From Sulfomarinibacter sp963741385 (GTDB lineage Bacteria > Acidobacteriota > Thermoanaerobaculia > Thermoanaerobaculales > Sulfomarinibacteraceae): a stretch of 64,000 bases of DNA. The stretch lies in contig CAVUHO010000004.1 of assembly GCA_963741385.1 (NCBI GenBank), positions 72,118 through 136,117 on the forward strand. The letters are read 5' to 3'. The position numbers were made by a program, and so were the translations under genes. Numbering within the stretch: the first letter of the stretch is position 1; each line of letters opens with the position of its first letter. This document shows positions 10,127 to 19,168 of the stretch, piece after piece. A model generated the notes under the pieces. The model did not search any database. It was not told where the DNA came from and worked only from the letters and a program-made list of their open reading frames with translations.

Positions 10127-10612
10127 ATGAGAGCTGAGGAAGAGGCTGTGGAAGAAGCATCCAAACCCCAGTTCGGTAGCGGCCGGCTCGCCGCGGAGCA
10201 TCTCGATCTGCACCTCCGTTTGGTCGAAACCAGGGAGCGGATGGCCGCGATCTGTGCGGACCGATTCAGCCATCCCCAGGTCGCAGCGAGGGCGCGCCAA
10301 TGCGATCGGCACCCGAGCGACCCGCTCGAGGACCAGCGCAACAGGAGACTCCTCCGCGACCACCTCGACATGTGCCAGGCCATCGCGTCATCGCTTCCGT
10401 GGCGGGTGATCGAACTCGCCGCGCGACCGTCTCATCGAACGATGGTCAATCCTATAACGGCAATCTCGCCATCCGGGATCGAGGCGATCACCGATCCCGC
10501 GGAGATCCGACGTCGTCTGGACGAGTCCGGAGAGTATCTGGCTCGGGTCATGGGGTCACAAAGTTGGAGATGGCTTCAGGGTATGCGGAATGTATTCGGG
10601 AGGCGTTGGTGA
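10127..10612 (+). CDS. Small helical protein between glycosyltransferases
   Basis: 161 aa, family unknown to me. It is hydrophilic and helix-rich (EHLDLHLRLVETRERMAAI, RLLRDHLDMCQ), with an internal segment ITDPAEIRRRLDESGEY. It ends in SQSWRWLQGMRNVFGRRW, an aromatic/basic tail. Similar short tails occur at the ends of coiled-coil segments associated with polysaccharide glycosyltransferases and might touch the membrane. ATG 10127 lies 17 bp after the previous stop. The next gene starts inside this stop codon (GTGA), so it is part of the same coupled transcript. A scaffold or chain-length role is conjecture. Confidence 0.6.
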   Translation: MRAEEEAVEEASKPQFGSGRLAAEHLDLHLRLVETRERMAAICADRFSHPQVAARARQCDRHPSDPLEDQRNRRLLRDHLDMCQAIASSLPWRVIELAARPSHRTMVNPITAISPSGIEAITDPAEIRRRLDESGEYLARVMGSQSWRWLQGMRNVFGRRW

Positions 10613-10929
10613 GTTCAGGAGACGACCGGGACCGGCAGATCGCCGAGCTGTGCGAGCAGGTGGCGGCATTAGAGGAGATCGTCCGCCGTCGCTCGGATGA
10701 GCTGCGCCTCATCCAGAAGCTCGCCTGCCCGAAGGACCGGCTCATGATCGGGTCGATCTTCGACGGCGGCGCGATGCGCGAGATCCAGCTGGCGTCGATT
10801 GACGAGTATTACGCGATGGGCTGGTTCCCGGAGACCACCCACTTTCTCCCGTCGAGCGTCGAGGCGGCGCTCGACGACGCGTGGCAGAGCGCGCCCGCGC
10901 GCCCGGCCGATCTGGAGAAACCGACGTGA
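10609..10929 (+). CDS. Small coiled-coil protein between glycosyltransferases
   Basis: 106 aa from a GTG that overlaps the upstream stop as GTGA; an in-frame ATG at 10570 is an alternative. The first 45 residues form a strong coiled-coil heptad pattern (RQIAELCEQVAALEEIVRRR). The second half is non-repetitive and slightly acidic (CPKDRLMIGSIFDGG, YYAMGWFPETTHFLP) and may be a small folded domain. I do not recognise the family. The following GT2-GT4 gene starts inside its stop codon by the same GTGA overlap. It probably acts with that enzyme, for example by oligomerising it; this is inferred only from coupling. Confidence 0.6.
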   Translation: MSSGDDRDRQIAELCEQVAALEEIVRRRSDELRLIQKLACPKDRLMIGSIFDGGAMREIQLASIDEYYAMGWFPETTHFLPSSVEAALDDAWQSAPARPADLEKPT

Positions 10930-12779
10930 TCCGGCCGGTGACCCTGATCGTCCTCACCTGGAACCGGTGGGCGCTGACGCGGAAGTGTCTCGAAACCCTG
11001 CGCGAGACCCGGCTCGACAACGCCGAGGTTCTGGTTGTTGACAACGGATCAACCGACGAAACCCGGGAAAAGCTCGCCGAGCTCGACTGGGTGCGGACGC
11101 TGCTGCTGCCCGAGAACCGCGGGTTCGTTCGCGGTAACAACGCAGGGATCGAGGCCGCCGACCCAAGCTCCGACATCGTCCTGCTCAATAACGACCTCGT
11201 GTTCACTCAGAACGACTGGCTCGAGCGGATGCGCGGTTGTGCGGCTGAAACCCCGGCAGCCGGCGTCATCGGATGCCGGCTCGTCCTTTCCGATTCGCGC
11301 TTGCTGCACGCCGGGACCTACATCCTCCCCGACACCTTCTGGGGCCAGCAGATCGGCTCGTTGCAGGAGGACGTCGGTCAGTATTCGTCTGACCGCGATG
11401 TCCAGGGGATCGTCTTCGCTTGTGCCCTGATCAAGCGCGAGGTCATCGAAGCCATCGGAGGTTTGAGCGAGGACTTCGAGTCGTACTTCGAGGACACAGA
11501 CTACTGTCTTCGGGCCGCTGCAGCGGGCTTCTCCACCATGGTGTGCGGCGGCGTCACGCTGGTGCACGACGAACACGGGTCGACCTCCGGCCAGGACGAG
11601 ACCCGCAAGAAACTCTTCGCGACCAGCCAGCGGGTTTTCACCAAGAAGTGGCGCCGAAGCCTCGAGGGGAGCTACCGCCACAGACTGATGTGGCAGTCGA
11701 TCATGAACTTCCCGTCCGGCTACGCGGCCAGCTGCCGCAAGTTCCTGCTCGCACTCGAGGACCTCGGCGTCCACACCGCCTACCGTTATGTCTACGGACC
11801 CGGGACGGTGTTCCCGGTTCCGGAACCGGAGAACTCCGGCGACTACCACCTCAACGTCATCAGTTCGCGACCAGTGTCGGGAGCCCAGCGAAAAATCGGC
11901 GTGGTATACGGGCAGGGCGACGTCTTCGCCTCGAACCGCGGCAAGTACAAGATCGGTTACACCATGCTCGAAGTCGACGGCTTTCCGGACGAGTGGGTCC
12001 GGCAGGCGAACATGATGGACGAGGTCTGGGTTCCCAGCGAATTCAACCGCGAAGGCATGGTGCGCTGCGGCGTCAACCGTCCCATTCACGTCATGCCGCT
12101 CGGCGTCGACTGCGATTTCTTCTCGCCGCAGATCAGGGCACATCGGGACCCCAACGACGACTTTGTCTTCCTCGCCAATCTCGAGTGGGGTGAGCGCAAA
12201 GACCCCCAGCTGATGATGCGGATCTTCAACGACGAGTTTCGCGCCGAGGAACCCGTCAAGCTGCTGTGCAAGATCATGAATCGCGACCCCGGGGTTCAGC
12301 TGAAAGAGGAAATTCGAAGACTGGAGCTCCAATCCCGCGGTGGACGCATCGTCTTCATGATCAATCGTGAGTTCCCCTACTACCAGCTGGGGTCACTTTA
12401 TCGGTCGGTCGACTGCCTGGTTTCCGCCGGACGAGGCGAGGGCTGGGACATGCCGCTGATGGAAGCCATGGCCTGCGGCCTGCCGACCATCGCGACTGAC
12501 TGGGGCGCCCACACTCAGTTCGTGACCGAAGCCAACTCTTTTCCCCTCCGCATCAAGGGCACCATCCCCGCAAGAGCCAAGTGCCCATACTATGCGGGAT
12601 TCCAGTGGGCCGACCCGGACCCGGACCACCTCCGCCATCTCCTTCGCCACGTCTACGACAATCGCGAGGAGGCACGCGCCGTCGGCGAATACGCGGCTTC
12701 CGAAATGGCCCGGGATTGGACGTGGAAAAGGGCGGGCGCGAAAATTGTGGATCGCCTCGATGAAATCGCAGCCGACTGA
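10926..12779 (+). CDS. Bifunctional GT2-GT4 glycosyltransferase fusion
   Basis: 617 aa. The N-terminal GT2 module reads VTLIVLTWNRWALTRKCLE, VLVVDNGSTDETREKL, PENRGFVRGNNAG, LLNNDLVF, FACALIKREVIEAIGG and YFEDTDYCLRA. After about residue 300 comes a GT-B module: KIGVVYGQGDVF, WVPSEFNREGMVRCGV, VMPLGVDCDFFSP, FLANLEWGERKDPQL and the donor-binding region AGRGEGWDMPLMEAMACG. The order mirrors the fusion at 6638-8776, but the GT4 half belongs to a different subgroup (GYTMLEVDGFPDEWV). The start is GTG 10926, overlapping the previous stop (GTGA). It likely adds two residues to the same glycan. No membrane segments. Confidence 0.9.
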   Translation: MIRPVTLIVLTWNRWALTRKCLETLRETRLDNAEVLVVDNGSTDETREKLAELDWVRTLLLPENRGFVRGNNAGIEAADPSSDIVLLNNDLVFTQNDWLERMRGCAAETPAAGVIGCRLVLSDSRLLHAGTYILPDTFWGQQIGSLQEDVGQYSSDRDVQGIVFACALIKREVIEAIGGLSEDFESYFEDTDYCLRAAAAGFSTMVCGGVTLVHDEHGSTSGQDETRKKLFATSQRVFTKKWRRSLEGSYRHRLMWQSIMNFPSGYAASCRKFLLALEDLGVHTAYRYVYGPGTVFPVPEPENSGDYHLNVISSRPVSGAQRKIGVVYGQGDVFASNRGKYKIGYTMLEVDGFPDEWVRQANMMDEVWVPSEFNREGMVRCGVNRPIHVMPLGVDCDFFSPQIRAHRDPNDDFVFLANLEWGERKDPQLMMRIFNDEFRAEEPVKLLCKIMNRDPGVQLKEEIRRLELQSRGGRIVFMINREFPYYQLGSLYRSVDCLVSAGRGEGWDMPLMEAMACGLPTIATDWGAHTQFVTEANSFPLRIKGTIPARAKCPYYAGFQWADPDPDHLRHLLRHVYDNREEARAVGEYAASEMARDWTWKRAGAKIVDRLDEIAAD

Positions 12780-14358
12780 GGCTCGGGTGAAACTGTACCG
12801 GTTCGCCGGTGTGACTATCGCGTGTGCATTGGTTCTCCTCCACCTTCTCATGCCCATGCTGACGTCCGGCGGCGACGCCGTTCCCGGAGACCTCGGCGAC
12901 TCGCGGCTCAACAACCTCATCCTCGAACACGGGTATTTGTCACTTCTCGGGTACTATGAATATTCGAGCCCCGGTCAGTTCTTTCCGGTACAGAATACAC
13001 TCTATTTCAGCGAGAATTTGTTAGCCAGTCTTCTTTTTTACGTCCCTTTCAGAGAACTCGGGATAACGGAGATGGCTTCATTTCAACTCATGCTTATCGT
13101 GACAATTCTATTAAACACTATTTCTTTTTATTTTTTGTTATCAATTCTCAAGATCGATCAATGGATATCGCTCCCGATTGTATTCTTTTCTCTGTCATTC
13201 TTCGGCTGGATTTCTCAACTCGTCCATCCACAGCTTCTCCCAGTTTATCCTTTTATTTTGTCTCTCAGTTTCTTATTTTCTTGGATCGAAACGAGCAAAT
13301 TTAAGCATTTGACGTTCTTTCTTGGATCACTTGTATGGCAACACCTATCAAGCATTTACCTCGGAGTATTTTCAACGTGTATTGCAATATCACTTGTTTC
13401 AATTTTGTTTTTTTTCTCAGAATCTACGAAAAGAAACATCATCAAGTCTGTAAAGAGAGATTTCAAGAAGATTGTGCTGGTGGTGTCGACATGTGTGCTC
13501 TCTCTCATATTGCTCTATCGTCCGTACGCCTCAATTTCGAGCAACCATGGAACGAACCCAATCCAAGACATTGAAACGCTCTCACCAACGTTCGGAAGTT
13601 GGTTTTCGGCACCCGAACAGAGTTACTTGTACGGGAAACAGTCGTTCGTTCGCGACGCCTCGATTCCGGTTGAGGTTCAGCTCTTCGGAGGGTGGCTGAT
13701 CTGGCCGATCCTCGCGGCGATCTTCTGTTTTCCAGGCAGATTCGGAGCCTGCAAAAACTACCCGGCGGCGCTGGCAATGGTGTGCACCATCATGCTCGCA
13801 ATGGCGGGAATCACTGCGTGGCACCTGAGCGGCGGGCTCTGGTCGCCCTATCTTGCTCTGTGCAGGGTGTTCCCCGCGTTGAAGGCGATTCGGGCAGTGG
13901 GCCGGATCTCGCTGCTCCTGCATATTCTGGCCGGCACTTCAGCAGCCGTCCTTCTGCAGTGCCTGGCGGATCGCAGGAACCGCAATTTTCGAATCGCGGC
14001 TGTGGCGCTGGCATTCGCGATGGCGGTGGAGGGGCTGTCAACCCCGGGCCTGAGCTTCTCGAAAACCGCCGCTGAACAGCGCCTGGAACCTTTGCTCGCC
14101 GGAGTTCCAGACGGCAGTGCACCTGCGATCATCGCCTATCTGACGCGGCCGGACACAGAGCCCGTCCTTTTCTCCCATCTCGACGCCTGGATGGCCGCCA
14201 TGCGTCGGCGAACAGTAACGGTCAATGGGTACAGCGGCCGCTACCCGGAATCCCACGAGGCCTTCTACAACCGGCCCGACCGGGCGACTCTCGCCGAGCT
14301 CCTGGCACGGTTCGGCATCGACCCCGCGCGGGTGATAGTCGTTTACAGCGATCGTTGA
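12760..14358 (+). CDS. Polytopic membrane protein, GT-C/polymerase-like
   Basis: 532 aa with about ten hydrophobic segments between residues 10 and 450 and a soluble C-terminal tail. The layout (first helix, then a loop with GDLGDSRLNNLILEHG) resembles GT-C lipid-linked-sugar transferases or YfhO-like proteins. The acidic pair D/D after the first helix fits a GT-C catalytic loop, but this is inference. It could also be the O-unit polymerase of the locus, since no other Wzy candidate is seen. ATG 12760 overlaps the upstream gene by 20 bases; GTG 12787 is an alternative. Bases from about 12950 to 13650 are clearly AT-rich compared with both ends of the same gene and with all neighbours, a sign of recombination. 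Confidence 0.75.
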   Translation: MKSQPTEARVKLYRFAGVTIACALVLLHLLMPMLTSGGDAVPGDLGDSRLNNLILEHGYLSLLGYYEYSSPGQFFPVQNTLYFSENLLASLLFYVPFRELGITEMASFQLMLIVTILLNTISFYFLLSILKIDQWISLPIVFFSLSFFGWISQLVHPQLLPVYPFILSLSFLFSWIETSKFKHLTFFLGSLVWQHLSSIYLGVFSTCIAISLVSILFFFSESTKRNIIKSVKRDFKKIVLVVSTCVLSLILLYRPYASISSNHGTNPIQDIETLSPTFGSWFSAPEQSYLYGKQSFVRDASIPVEVQLFGGWLIWPILAAIFCFPGRFGACKNYPAALAMVCTIMLAMAGITAWHLSGGLWSPYLALCRVFPALKAIRAVGRISLLLHILAGTSAAVLLQCLADRRNRNFRIAAVALAFAMAVEGLSTPGLSFSKTAAEQRLEPLLAGVPDGSAPAIIAYLTRPDTEPVLFSHLDAWMAAMRRRTVTVNGYSGRYPESHEAFYNRPDRATLAELLARFGIDPARVIVVYSDR

Positions 14359-14397
14359 CGCGAGCTCTTTTGACTCTCGTCGGAGTCTGAAGCGCGA

Positions 14398-16017
14398 TCA
14401 GGGGACTCTCGAAGACCAGCGCGTCAGATTGCCGGATTCAAATCCGTCTTCGAAGACTAAGCTCGCCGAGACGAAGGCGTGGTTGTGCTGGTCGCGACGG
14501 AACGCCGGCCAGTGCTCGGACGGGTCGTTCAGCGAGGAGAAATCCCAGGCATAAATCGTCCCCGAAGTTCCATTGCTGCCGGCGCCGGCCACGATCAGCT
14601 CGACGTCGCCGTCCCCATCGAGATCGGCAACTGCCGGCGAACTGGCGACAGTGTAGGACGTCTGCAGGTTGAACTCCCCTGGTCCGGGCGGCCAACCGTC
14701 CATGCTGAGCTGGTTCCCGCTCGCGTCCCAGACCACGAGTTCCCAATTGGAGGCCAAAATGACTTCGGGAACCATGTCACCGGTGATGTCGGCGATGATC
14801 GGTGACGCCGGGGTTTGATAGCTGACAGTAGAATCCGGACCGGCAGGGGTTACCGGGCGCACCGGCCATCCCGCGAGGACCGACCCGTCCCCGGAGAGCG
14901 CGTGGACCTCACCGCCCTCGGTGTCTTCGGGATCCTGGGTGTTGATCACCACGTCGAGCACGCCATCGCCGTCCAGATCACCCAGCGCTGGCGAGGCGAA
15001 GGCATACGTGCCGGGGATGCCCACCGGCCAACCTTCGAGCTCGCTGCCGAAACGGTCCCAGGCGTTGATGTACTCGCCCACCCCGAGGTGGTTGTTTCCG
15101 CCCGGAGCGCAGGCCGGATCGGGCCAGCACCGGCCCGTGCCGACGACGATGTCCAGATGCCCGTCGCCGTCGATGTCGCCGAGCGCGGGCGACGAGAAAA
15201 TCACCTCGTCGATCTGGATTGGGAAGCCTGTGAGCTCGCCACCGTTGTGGTGATAGACGTGCAGGATGCCGCCGTCCTCGGTTCCAAACGCCGGCTCAAA
15301 GTGCGAGTCGACCCCAATCACGATCTCTGGGAAACCGTCCTCGTCGACATCTCCGATGGCCGGGGAGGACCACACGGAGTCGCGAACGAAGGTCTCCCAC
15401 ACCAACGAACAGTCATGGTTGATCACACGTACGTAGCCGTCCCACGCTCCGAATGCGATTTCCAACTGACCCTGGTCGTTGAAGTCCAACTCGGCAACCG
15501 CAGGCGACGAGTGCACGCCGTCCCGCCAACCGTCATGCGCGAAGTCGCCGGTCTGAAAGCTGCACTGCAACACACCGTTGTGACTGATCACGTACAGTCC
15601 GCCATGGCTGGCCGGCGTCGACGTGCTGCCCGCACCGATCACAACTTCTGGTTGCCCGTCTCCGTCCACGTCTGCGATCGCTGCCTTGCCGCTGACGCCC
15701 ATCTCACCGGTGTCGTAGTCCCATAGCTTGACCCCCGCAGAGGTGTAGGCGTGCACCTTGCCATCGATCCCGCCCACGACGATATCAGGCAACCCGTCGT
15801 TATTCAGATCACCGAGCGCGACGGAGCTGGACTGAACCCGCTCGCCGTTCACGGCAACAGGGAAACCGACTTGGAACGATGGCGTGGCGGCGTCTATTGC
15901 GGAGACAGCGGTGCCTGTCAGCACCACCACCAATATCGCGCACCTCACTGCCCTCGAATAGCTCACCTTTGACCTCACATTGTGGGAACACCGCTGTTCG
16001 ACGGCACGTACAAGCAT
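14398..16017 (-). CDS. Secreted FG-GAP/VCBS beta-propeller protein
   Basis: 539 aa with an N-terminal signal peptide (AILVVVLTGTAVSAIDA). It carries about seven FG-GAP-type repeats, each with a calcium-binding loop: DLNNDGLPD, DVDGDGQPE, DVDEDGFPE, DIDGDGHLD, DLDGDGVLD, DITGDMVPE and DLDGDGDVE. Such repeats make integrin-alpha-like propellers on secreted or surface proteins. The chain ends VFEDGFESGNLTRWSSRVP; the FEDGFESG signature near the C-terminus recurs on secreted proteins of this kind of bacterium. Repeats contain WPV/GWP elements and SSPALGD at strand ends. It is convergent with the polysaccharide operon, with only 39 bp between stops. Binding partner unknown; adhesion or polysaccharide attachment is possible. 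Confidence 0.85.
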   Translation of the reverse strand: MLVRAVEQRCSHNVRSKVSYSRAVRCAILVVVLTGTAVSAIDAATPSFQVGFPVAVNGERVQSSSVALGDLNNDGLPDIVVGGIDGKVHAYTSAGVKLWDYDTGEMGVSGKAAIADVDGDGQPEVVIGAGSTSTPASHGGLYVISHNGVLQCSFQTGDFAHDGWRDGVHSSPAVAELDFNDQGQLEIAFGAWDGYVRVINHDCSLVWETFVRDSVWSSPAIGDVDEDGFPEIVIGVDSHFEPAFGTEDGGILHVYHHNGGELTGFPIQIDEVIFSSPALGDIDGDGHLDIVVGTGRCWPDPACAPGGNNHLGVGEYINAWDRFGSELEGWPVGIPGTYAFASPALGDLDGDGVLDVVINTQDPEDTEGGEVHALSGDGSVLAGWPVRPVTPAGPDSTVSYQTPASPIIADITGDMVPEVILASNWELVVWDASGNQLSMDGWPPGPGEFNLQTSYTVASSPAVADLDGDGDVELIVAGAGSNGTSGTIYAWDFSSLNDPSEHWPAFRRDQHNHAFVSASLVFEDGFESGNLTRWSSRVP

Positions 16018-16191
16018 CGGGCCACCTTCCGACGAGGAGTCCGTCCTCGCGCGCCGCCCTCACTTCATCAAGAATATCGCGGGGCGGGGGTGTGATCGGC
16101 GCGCTGGCCGGGGTTTCACATTTCTTCGACATTCAGCAGGCGGCGCGCGGGACCGGGTGTGAACATGAGCAGGATGCTGGCGGCCCGCCCT
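16018..16191. other. Short intergenic region, no feature recognised
   Basis: Upstream of the FG-GAP gene and downstream of the ABC ATPase gene, both on the minus strand. I see no clear promoter hexamers and no repeat element here. Confidence 0.4.
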
Positions 16192-16977
16192 TCAGGCAGG
16201 GCGATCGTTTGATGCCGCCCAGTCGCGGTAGGCTTCGACAACGGCGGAAGTGTCTCCGGATGCCGCAACCCTGCCGTCGGCAATCCACAGAGATCGATCG
16301 CACAGCGTCTGGACCGAACCGAGATCGTGGGAAACGAAGAAAATTGTCACACCGCGAGTCCTGAAGTCGTCCATGCGCTGGTGGCACTTGCGCTTGAAAC
16401 GCTCGTCACCGACGGACAGCACCTCGTCGAGCAAGAGGACCTGCGCGTCCACGGTGGTGGCGACCGCGAATGCGAGTCTGGCGACCATGCCGGTCGAGTA
16501 GGTGCGAATCGGCTGGTCGATGAAATCGCCCAACTCCGCGAAGTCGACGATCTCGTCCATGCGCCGGTTCATCTCCCGTTGCGACCGCCCCAACAGGGCG
16601 CCGTTGAAGACGATGTTCTCGCGACCCGTCAGCTCCTGTTCGAATCCGATGCCGAGTTCGATGACCGGCGCGACCCGGCCGCGGACGATCGCAACCCCCG
16701 ACGAGGGCTGAAGGATGCCGGCGGCGATCCGCAAAAGCGTTGATTTCCCAGCCCCGTTTCGGCCGATGACTCCGATCGCCTCACCCCTGGCCACCGAGAA
16801 ACTCACCCCGTCGAGGGCTTGGACGGCGTTGTGGCGCGCGCCCCGGTTGGTCGCCAGCCGGATGATCCACTCCTTGAGGGATGCAATCCGACCCTCGGAC
16901 GAAACCCGGAACTGAAGCGAGACATCCCGGAACTCGATGACCGGATCGTCCGGTACGGCGGCCTCACAGGTGCTCAT
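16192..16977 (-). CDS. wzt: Polysaccharide ABC exporter ATPase (Wzt-type, short)
   Basis: A 261-aa ABC ATPase of the O-antigen/teichoic-acid export family. Walker A is GRNGAGKST, the signature region is YSTGMVARLAFAVA and Walker B is VLLLDEVLSVGDE. The VIELGIGFEQELTGRENI stretch is diagnostic of Wzt/TagH/KpsT-like proteins. The length ends right after the nucleotide-binding domain, so it lacks the C-terminal carbohydrate-binding domain that lets long Wzt forms recognise a capped glycan. Export would therefore not need a terminal modification. I chose ATG 16977, which overlaps the upstream permease gene by 14 bases. It would energise glycan flipping across the inner membrane. Confidence 0.9.
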   Translation of the reverse strand: MSTCEAAVPDDPVIEFRDVSLQFRVSSEGRIASLKEWIIRLATNRGARHNAVQALDGVSFSVARGEAIGVIGRNGAGKSTLLRIAAGILQPSSGVAIVRGRVAPVIELGIGFEQELTGRENIVFNGALLGRSQREMNRRMDEIVDFAELGDFIDQPIRTYSTGMVARLAFAVATTVDAQVLLLDEVLSVGDERFKRKCHQRMDDFRTRGVTIFFVSHDLGSVQTLCDRSLWIADGRVAASGDTSAVVEAYRDWAASNDRPA

Positions 16978-17797
16978 AAAACCCCCGTGACAGCCGGTGG
17001 AAGGAGTACCACCCGATGACGAGCGAGCAGCACGCCGTGGCCACCGACCCCGCGACGATGTGGAGGTCCGGAAGCACGCCGTTGTAGACCGGGTCACGAG
17101 CCAGCTTGAAGAGCTGCGTGAGCGGATTGATGCGGATCAGCCACAGAAACCGGGGGGGAATGATCTCGATCGGATAGATGATCGGCGTCAGGTACATCAG
17201 CGCCATGGTCGCAGCCTGATACATCTGCGACACGTCTTCGAAGTAGACCGCCAGCGCCGACAACAGCAGCGACACGCCGAGCGTGAAGACCGCGATGATG
17301 ACGAACGCCACCGGCAGGAAGAGCACCGTCGGACGAATCGGCGCGCCGCGTACGAGCATGATCACGAACAAGGGGAGGTATGCAAGGCAGAGGTTCGCGA
17401 GCCCGGACAGGGTCGTCGAGATCGCGAAGATAGAGTTCGGGATCCTGACTCTCTTGAGCAACATGGCGTTCCACGACAGGCTCGTCATGGACTGGACCGT
17501 GGTTTGGGCGAAGAAGCCGAAGACCAGGTACGCCGAGAGAAAGTACACTTCGTAATGGGAAATCCCCTCGAAACGAAAGATCTTGGAGAAAACAATCGTC
17601 AAGATGACCATCAGGATGAGCGGATGGAGCATCGTCCAAAAAAAACCGATGACGGAGCGCTTGTAGCGAACGGTAAGGTCCCGTCGAACCAGATTCAAGA
17701 CCAGATTCGAGTTCTCAAACAGCTCTCGGATTTCCTTGCGGGTGCTGAACTTCGAGTCGGCGGAGTTGACGAGTACCGGCGTTTCTGAGATTGGCAC
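16964..17797 (-). CDS. wzm: Polysaccharide ABC exporter permease (Wzm-type)
   Basis: A 277-aa ABC-2 type permease with six hydrophobic segments. The cytosolic N-terminus ends in the family hallmark NLVLNLVRRDLTVRYKRSVIG, preceding the first helix FFWTMLHPLILMV. The later helices include VLFLPVAFVIIAVFTLG and the LTPIIYP turn typical of Wzm/TagG. It forms the channel with the ATPase encoded 14 bases into its 3' end. The start is GTG 17797, right after a -10-like TAGTAT box. The pair most likely exports the glycan built by the glycosyltransferases on both sides. Confidence 0.9.
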   Translation of the reverse strand: MPISETPVLVNSADSKFSTRKEIRELFENSNLVLNLVRRDLTVRYKRSVIGFFWTMLHPLILMVILTIVFSKIFRFEGISHYEVYFLSAYLVFGFFAQTTVQSMTSLSWNAMLLKRVRIPNSIFAISTTLSGLANLCLAYLPLFVIMLVRGAPIRPTVLFLPVAFVIIAVFTLGVSLLLSALAVYFEDVSQMYQAATMALMYLTPIIYPIEIIPPRFLWLIRINPLTQLFKLARDPVYNGVLPDLHIVAGSVATACCSLVIGWYSFHRLSRGFYEHL

Positions 17798-17803
17798 CTC
17801 GAA

Positions 17804-17809
17804 ATACTA
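17804..17809 (-). promoter_or_regulatory. -10-like box, probable leaderless start
   Basis: On the minus strand TAGTAT is followed by 6 nt and the GTG start at 17797. It matches the TANNNT arrangement seen at several other genes in the window. No obvious -35. Confidence 0.35.
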
Positions 17810-18093
17810 CCACGCAGGGTGCCGGGTCGATGGTGGGGCGAGAGCTCGATTGACGTGCTTACCAACTCAGCATCTCGCCAAGGATGTTGTCGGTGGGCCA
17901 CCGCCGATTCCAGTGATCTGGAGCACGCCATTCGGGTAACCGTCTGCGTATCATTGAGATCGAAATAATGGGAACCGGCCGCTCCAATCGGCACGATGTT
18001 TGCTGCAGTTCCTGCATGAAACAAAACCGCCGATCCGCGTCCGGTCGCGAATATGATGCTGCAGACGGTTTACCCGAACCGGGGCGGAGGATT

Positions 18094-19065
18094 ATGGGCG
18101 AGCGCCTGAAGCTGTCAGTGGTCATTCCGACCCACAACACGCGGAAGCTGACATTGAACTGTCTGGCAGCCCTCTGGCTGTGCAACCCGCAACCGGACGA
18201 GGTGATCGTGGTGGACGACGGGAGCACCGACAACACCGCCCACTCGGTCATTCGCAAGTACCCCAGGCACGTCGTGGTCCGCCTCCCCCAGAGCGAGGGT
18301 TTCGCGGCCGCGGTGAACCACGGTGTGGCCCGCGCGTCAGGCGACCTGGTGCTGCTCCTCAACAGCGACACCGAACCGACACCGACTGCCCTTGCCCCTT
18401 TATACGAAGCATTTGCAACCCAGCCGGACCTCGGTATCGCAGGTGCGGTCCTGTGCGACCCTGACGGCACACCGCAGTGGAGCGGCGGACGGACGCCGTC
18501 GGCGCTGTGGTGTTTCGCACTGGCTTCCGGTCTCCCGGCCCTGATGGGGAGGTGGCATACGTGGCGCCGGCTGCGGCCGCCGTCGGGTTCCGGTGGCGGT
18601 GAAGTCGACTGGGTTGCGGGCACTGCCATGGTGGTCCGCCGTGACGTCTGGCGCCAGGTGGGACCGTTCGACACCGGCTACCGCTTCTACTGCCAGGACC
18701 TCGATCTCTGCCGTGCAGCGGCGGCGGCGGGTTGGAGGGTCGAGATCCTCCCGAACTTCAAGATTTTCCACCTTCACGGCGCCACCATCACGGAGGAATC
18801 CGGCTCGGTGGGAAGCCAGCATCCGGAGCTCATGTGGACCGATCTTCTCCGATTCGCCAACAAGTACTGGCGGCCCGGCCGTGCCCGCAATTCGATTCGT
18901 GCGCTGCGGATGGGCGCCGCGCTACGGATCTTCGGCCGCAGCATCGCCTCCCCGCTGATCGGGGACGGTGACCGCGACGACTGGGGCGATGCTACGACCG
19001 TCTATGCCCAGGCTCTTCGAGCTCTGGTCGATCGGGACGGGTCGGAGCAGGGACCCGTCGCCTGA
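18094..19065 (+). CDS. Family 2 glycosyltransferase
   Basis: 323 aa. The GT2 core is complete: LSVVIPTHNTRKLTLNCL, VIVVDDGSTDNTAH, QSEGFAAAVNHG, LLLNSDTEPTP (DxD), then EVDWVAGTAMVVRR and YRFYCQDLDLCRAAAAAGW. The WVAGTAMVVRRDVW block is common to rhamnosyltransferase-like members. ATG 18094 has a strong Shine-Dalgarno (GGAGG 3-4 bases upstream of the spacer ATT), which decides the start over upstream in-frame codons. The 296-bp gap before it separates it from the divergent ABC exporter and shows no other feature. It is probably cytosolic and acts on the same surface glycan; donor unknown. Confidence 0.88.
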   Translation: MGERLKLSVVIPTHNTRKLTLNCLAALWLCNPQPDEVIVVDDGSTDNTAHSVIRKYPRHVVVRLPQSEGFAAAVNHGVARASGDLVLLLNSDTEPTPTALAPLYEAFATQPDLGIAGAVLCDPDGTPQWSGGRTPSALWCFALASGLPALMGRWHTWRRLRPPSGSGGGEVDWVAGTAMVVRRDVWRQVGPFDTGYRFYCQDLDLCRAAAAAGWRVEILPNFKIFHLHGATITEESGSVGSQHPELMWTDLLRFANKYWRPGRARNSIRALRMGAALRIFGRSIASPLIGDGDRDDWGDATTVYAQALRALVDRDGSEQGPVA

Positions 19066-19168
19066 GGCCGGCCGCCCCTCTGGAGAAATGCGACAATCAC
19101 GGCGGAGGCCGCACTCCGGGAATCAACCTTCCGTTTCGTGTCGGCGGCTCGATCGCCCTTGAGGAGAG

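Noticed and set aside
14372..14387. Hairpin GACTC-TCGTCG-GAGTC as a terminator
   Set aside because: Only 5-bp arms and no T-tract on either exit side; the TTTT lies on the wrong side for either gene.
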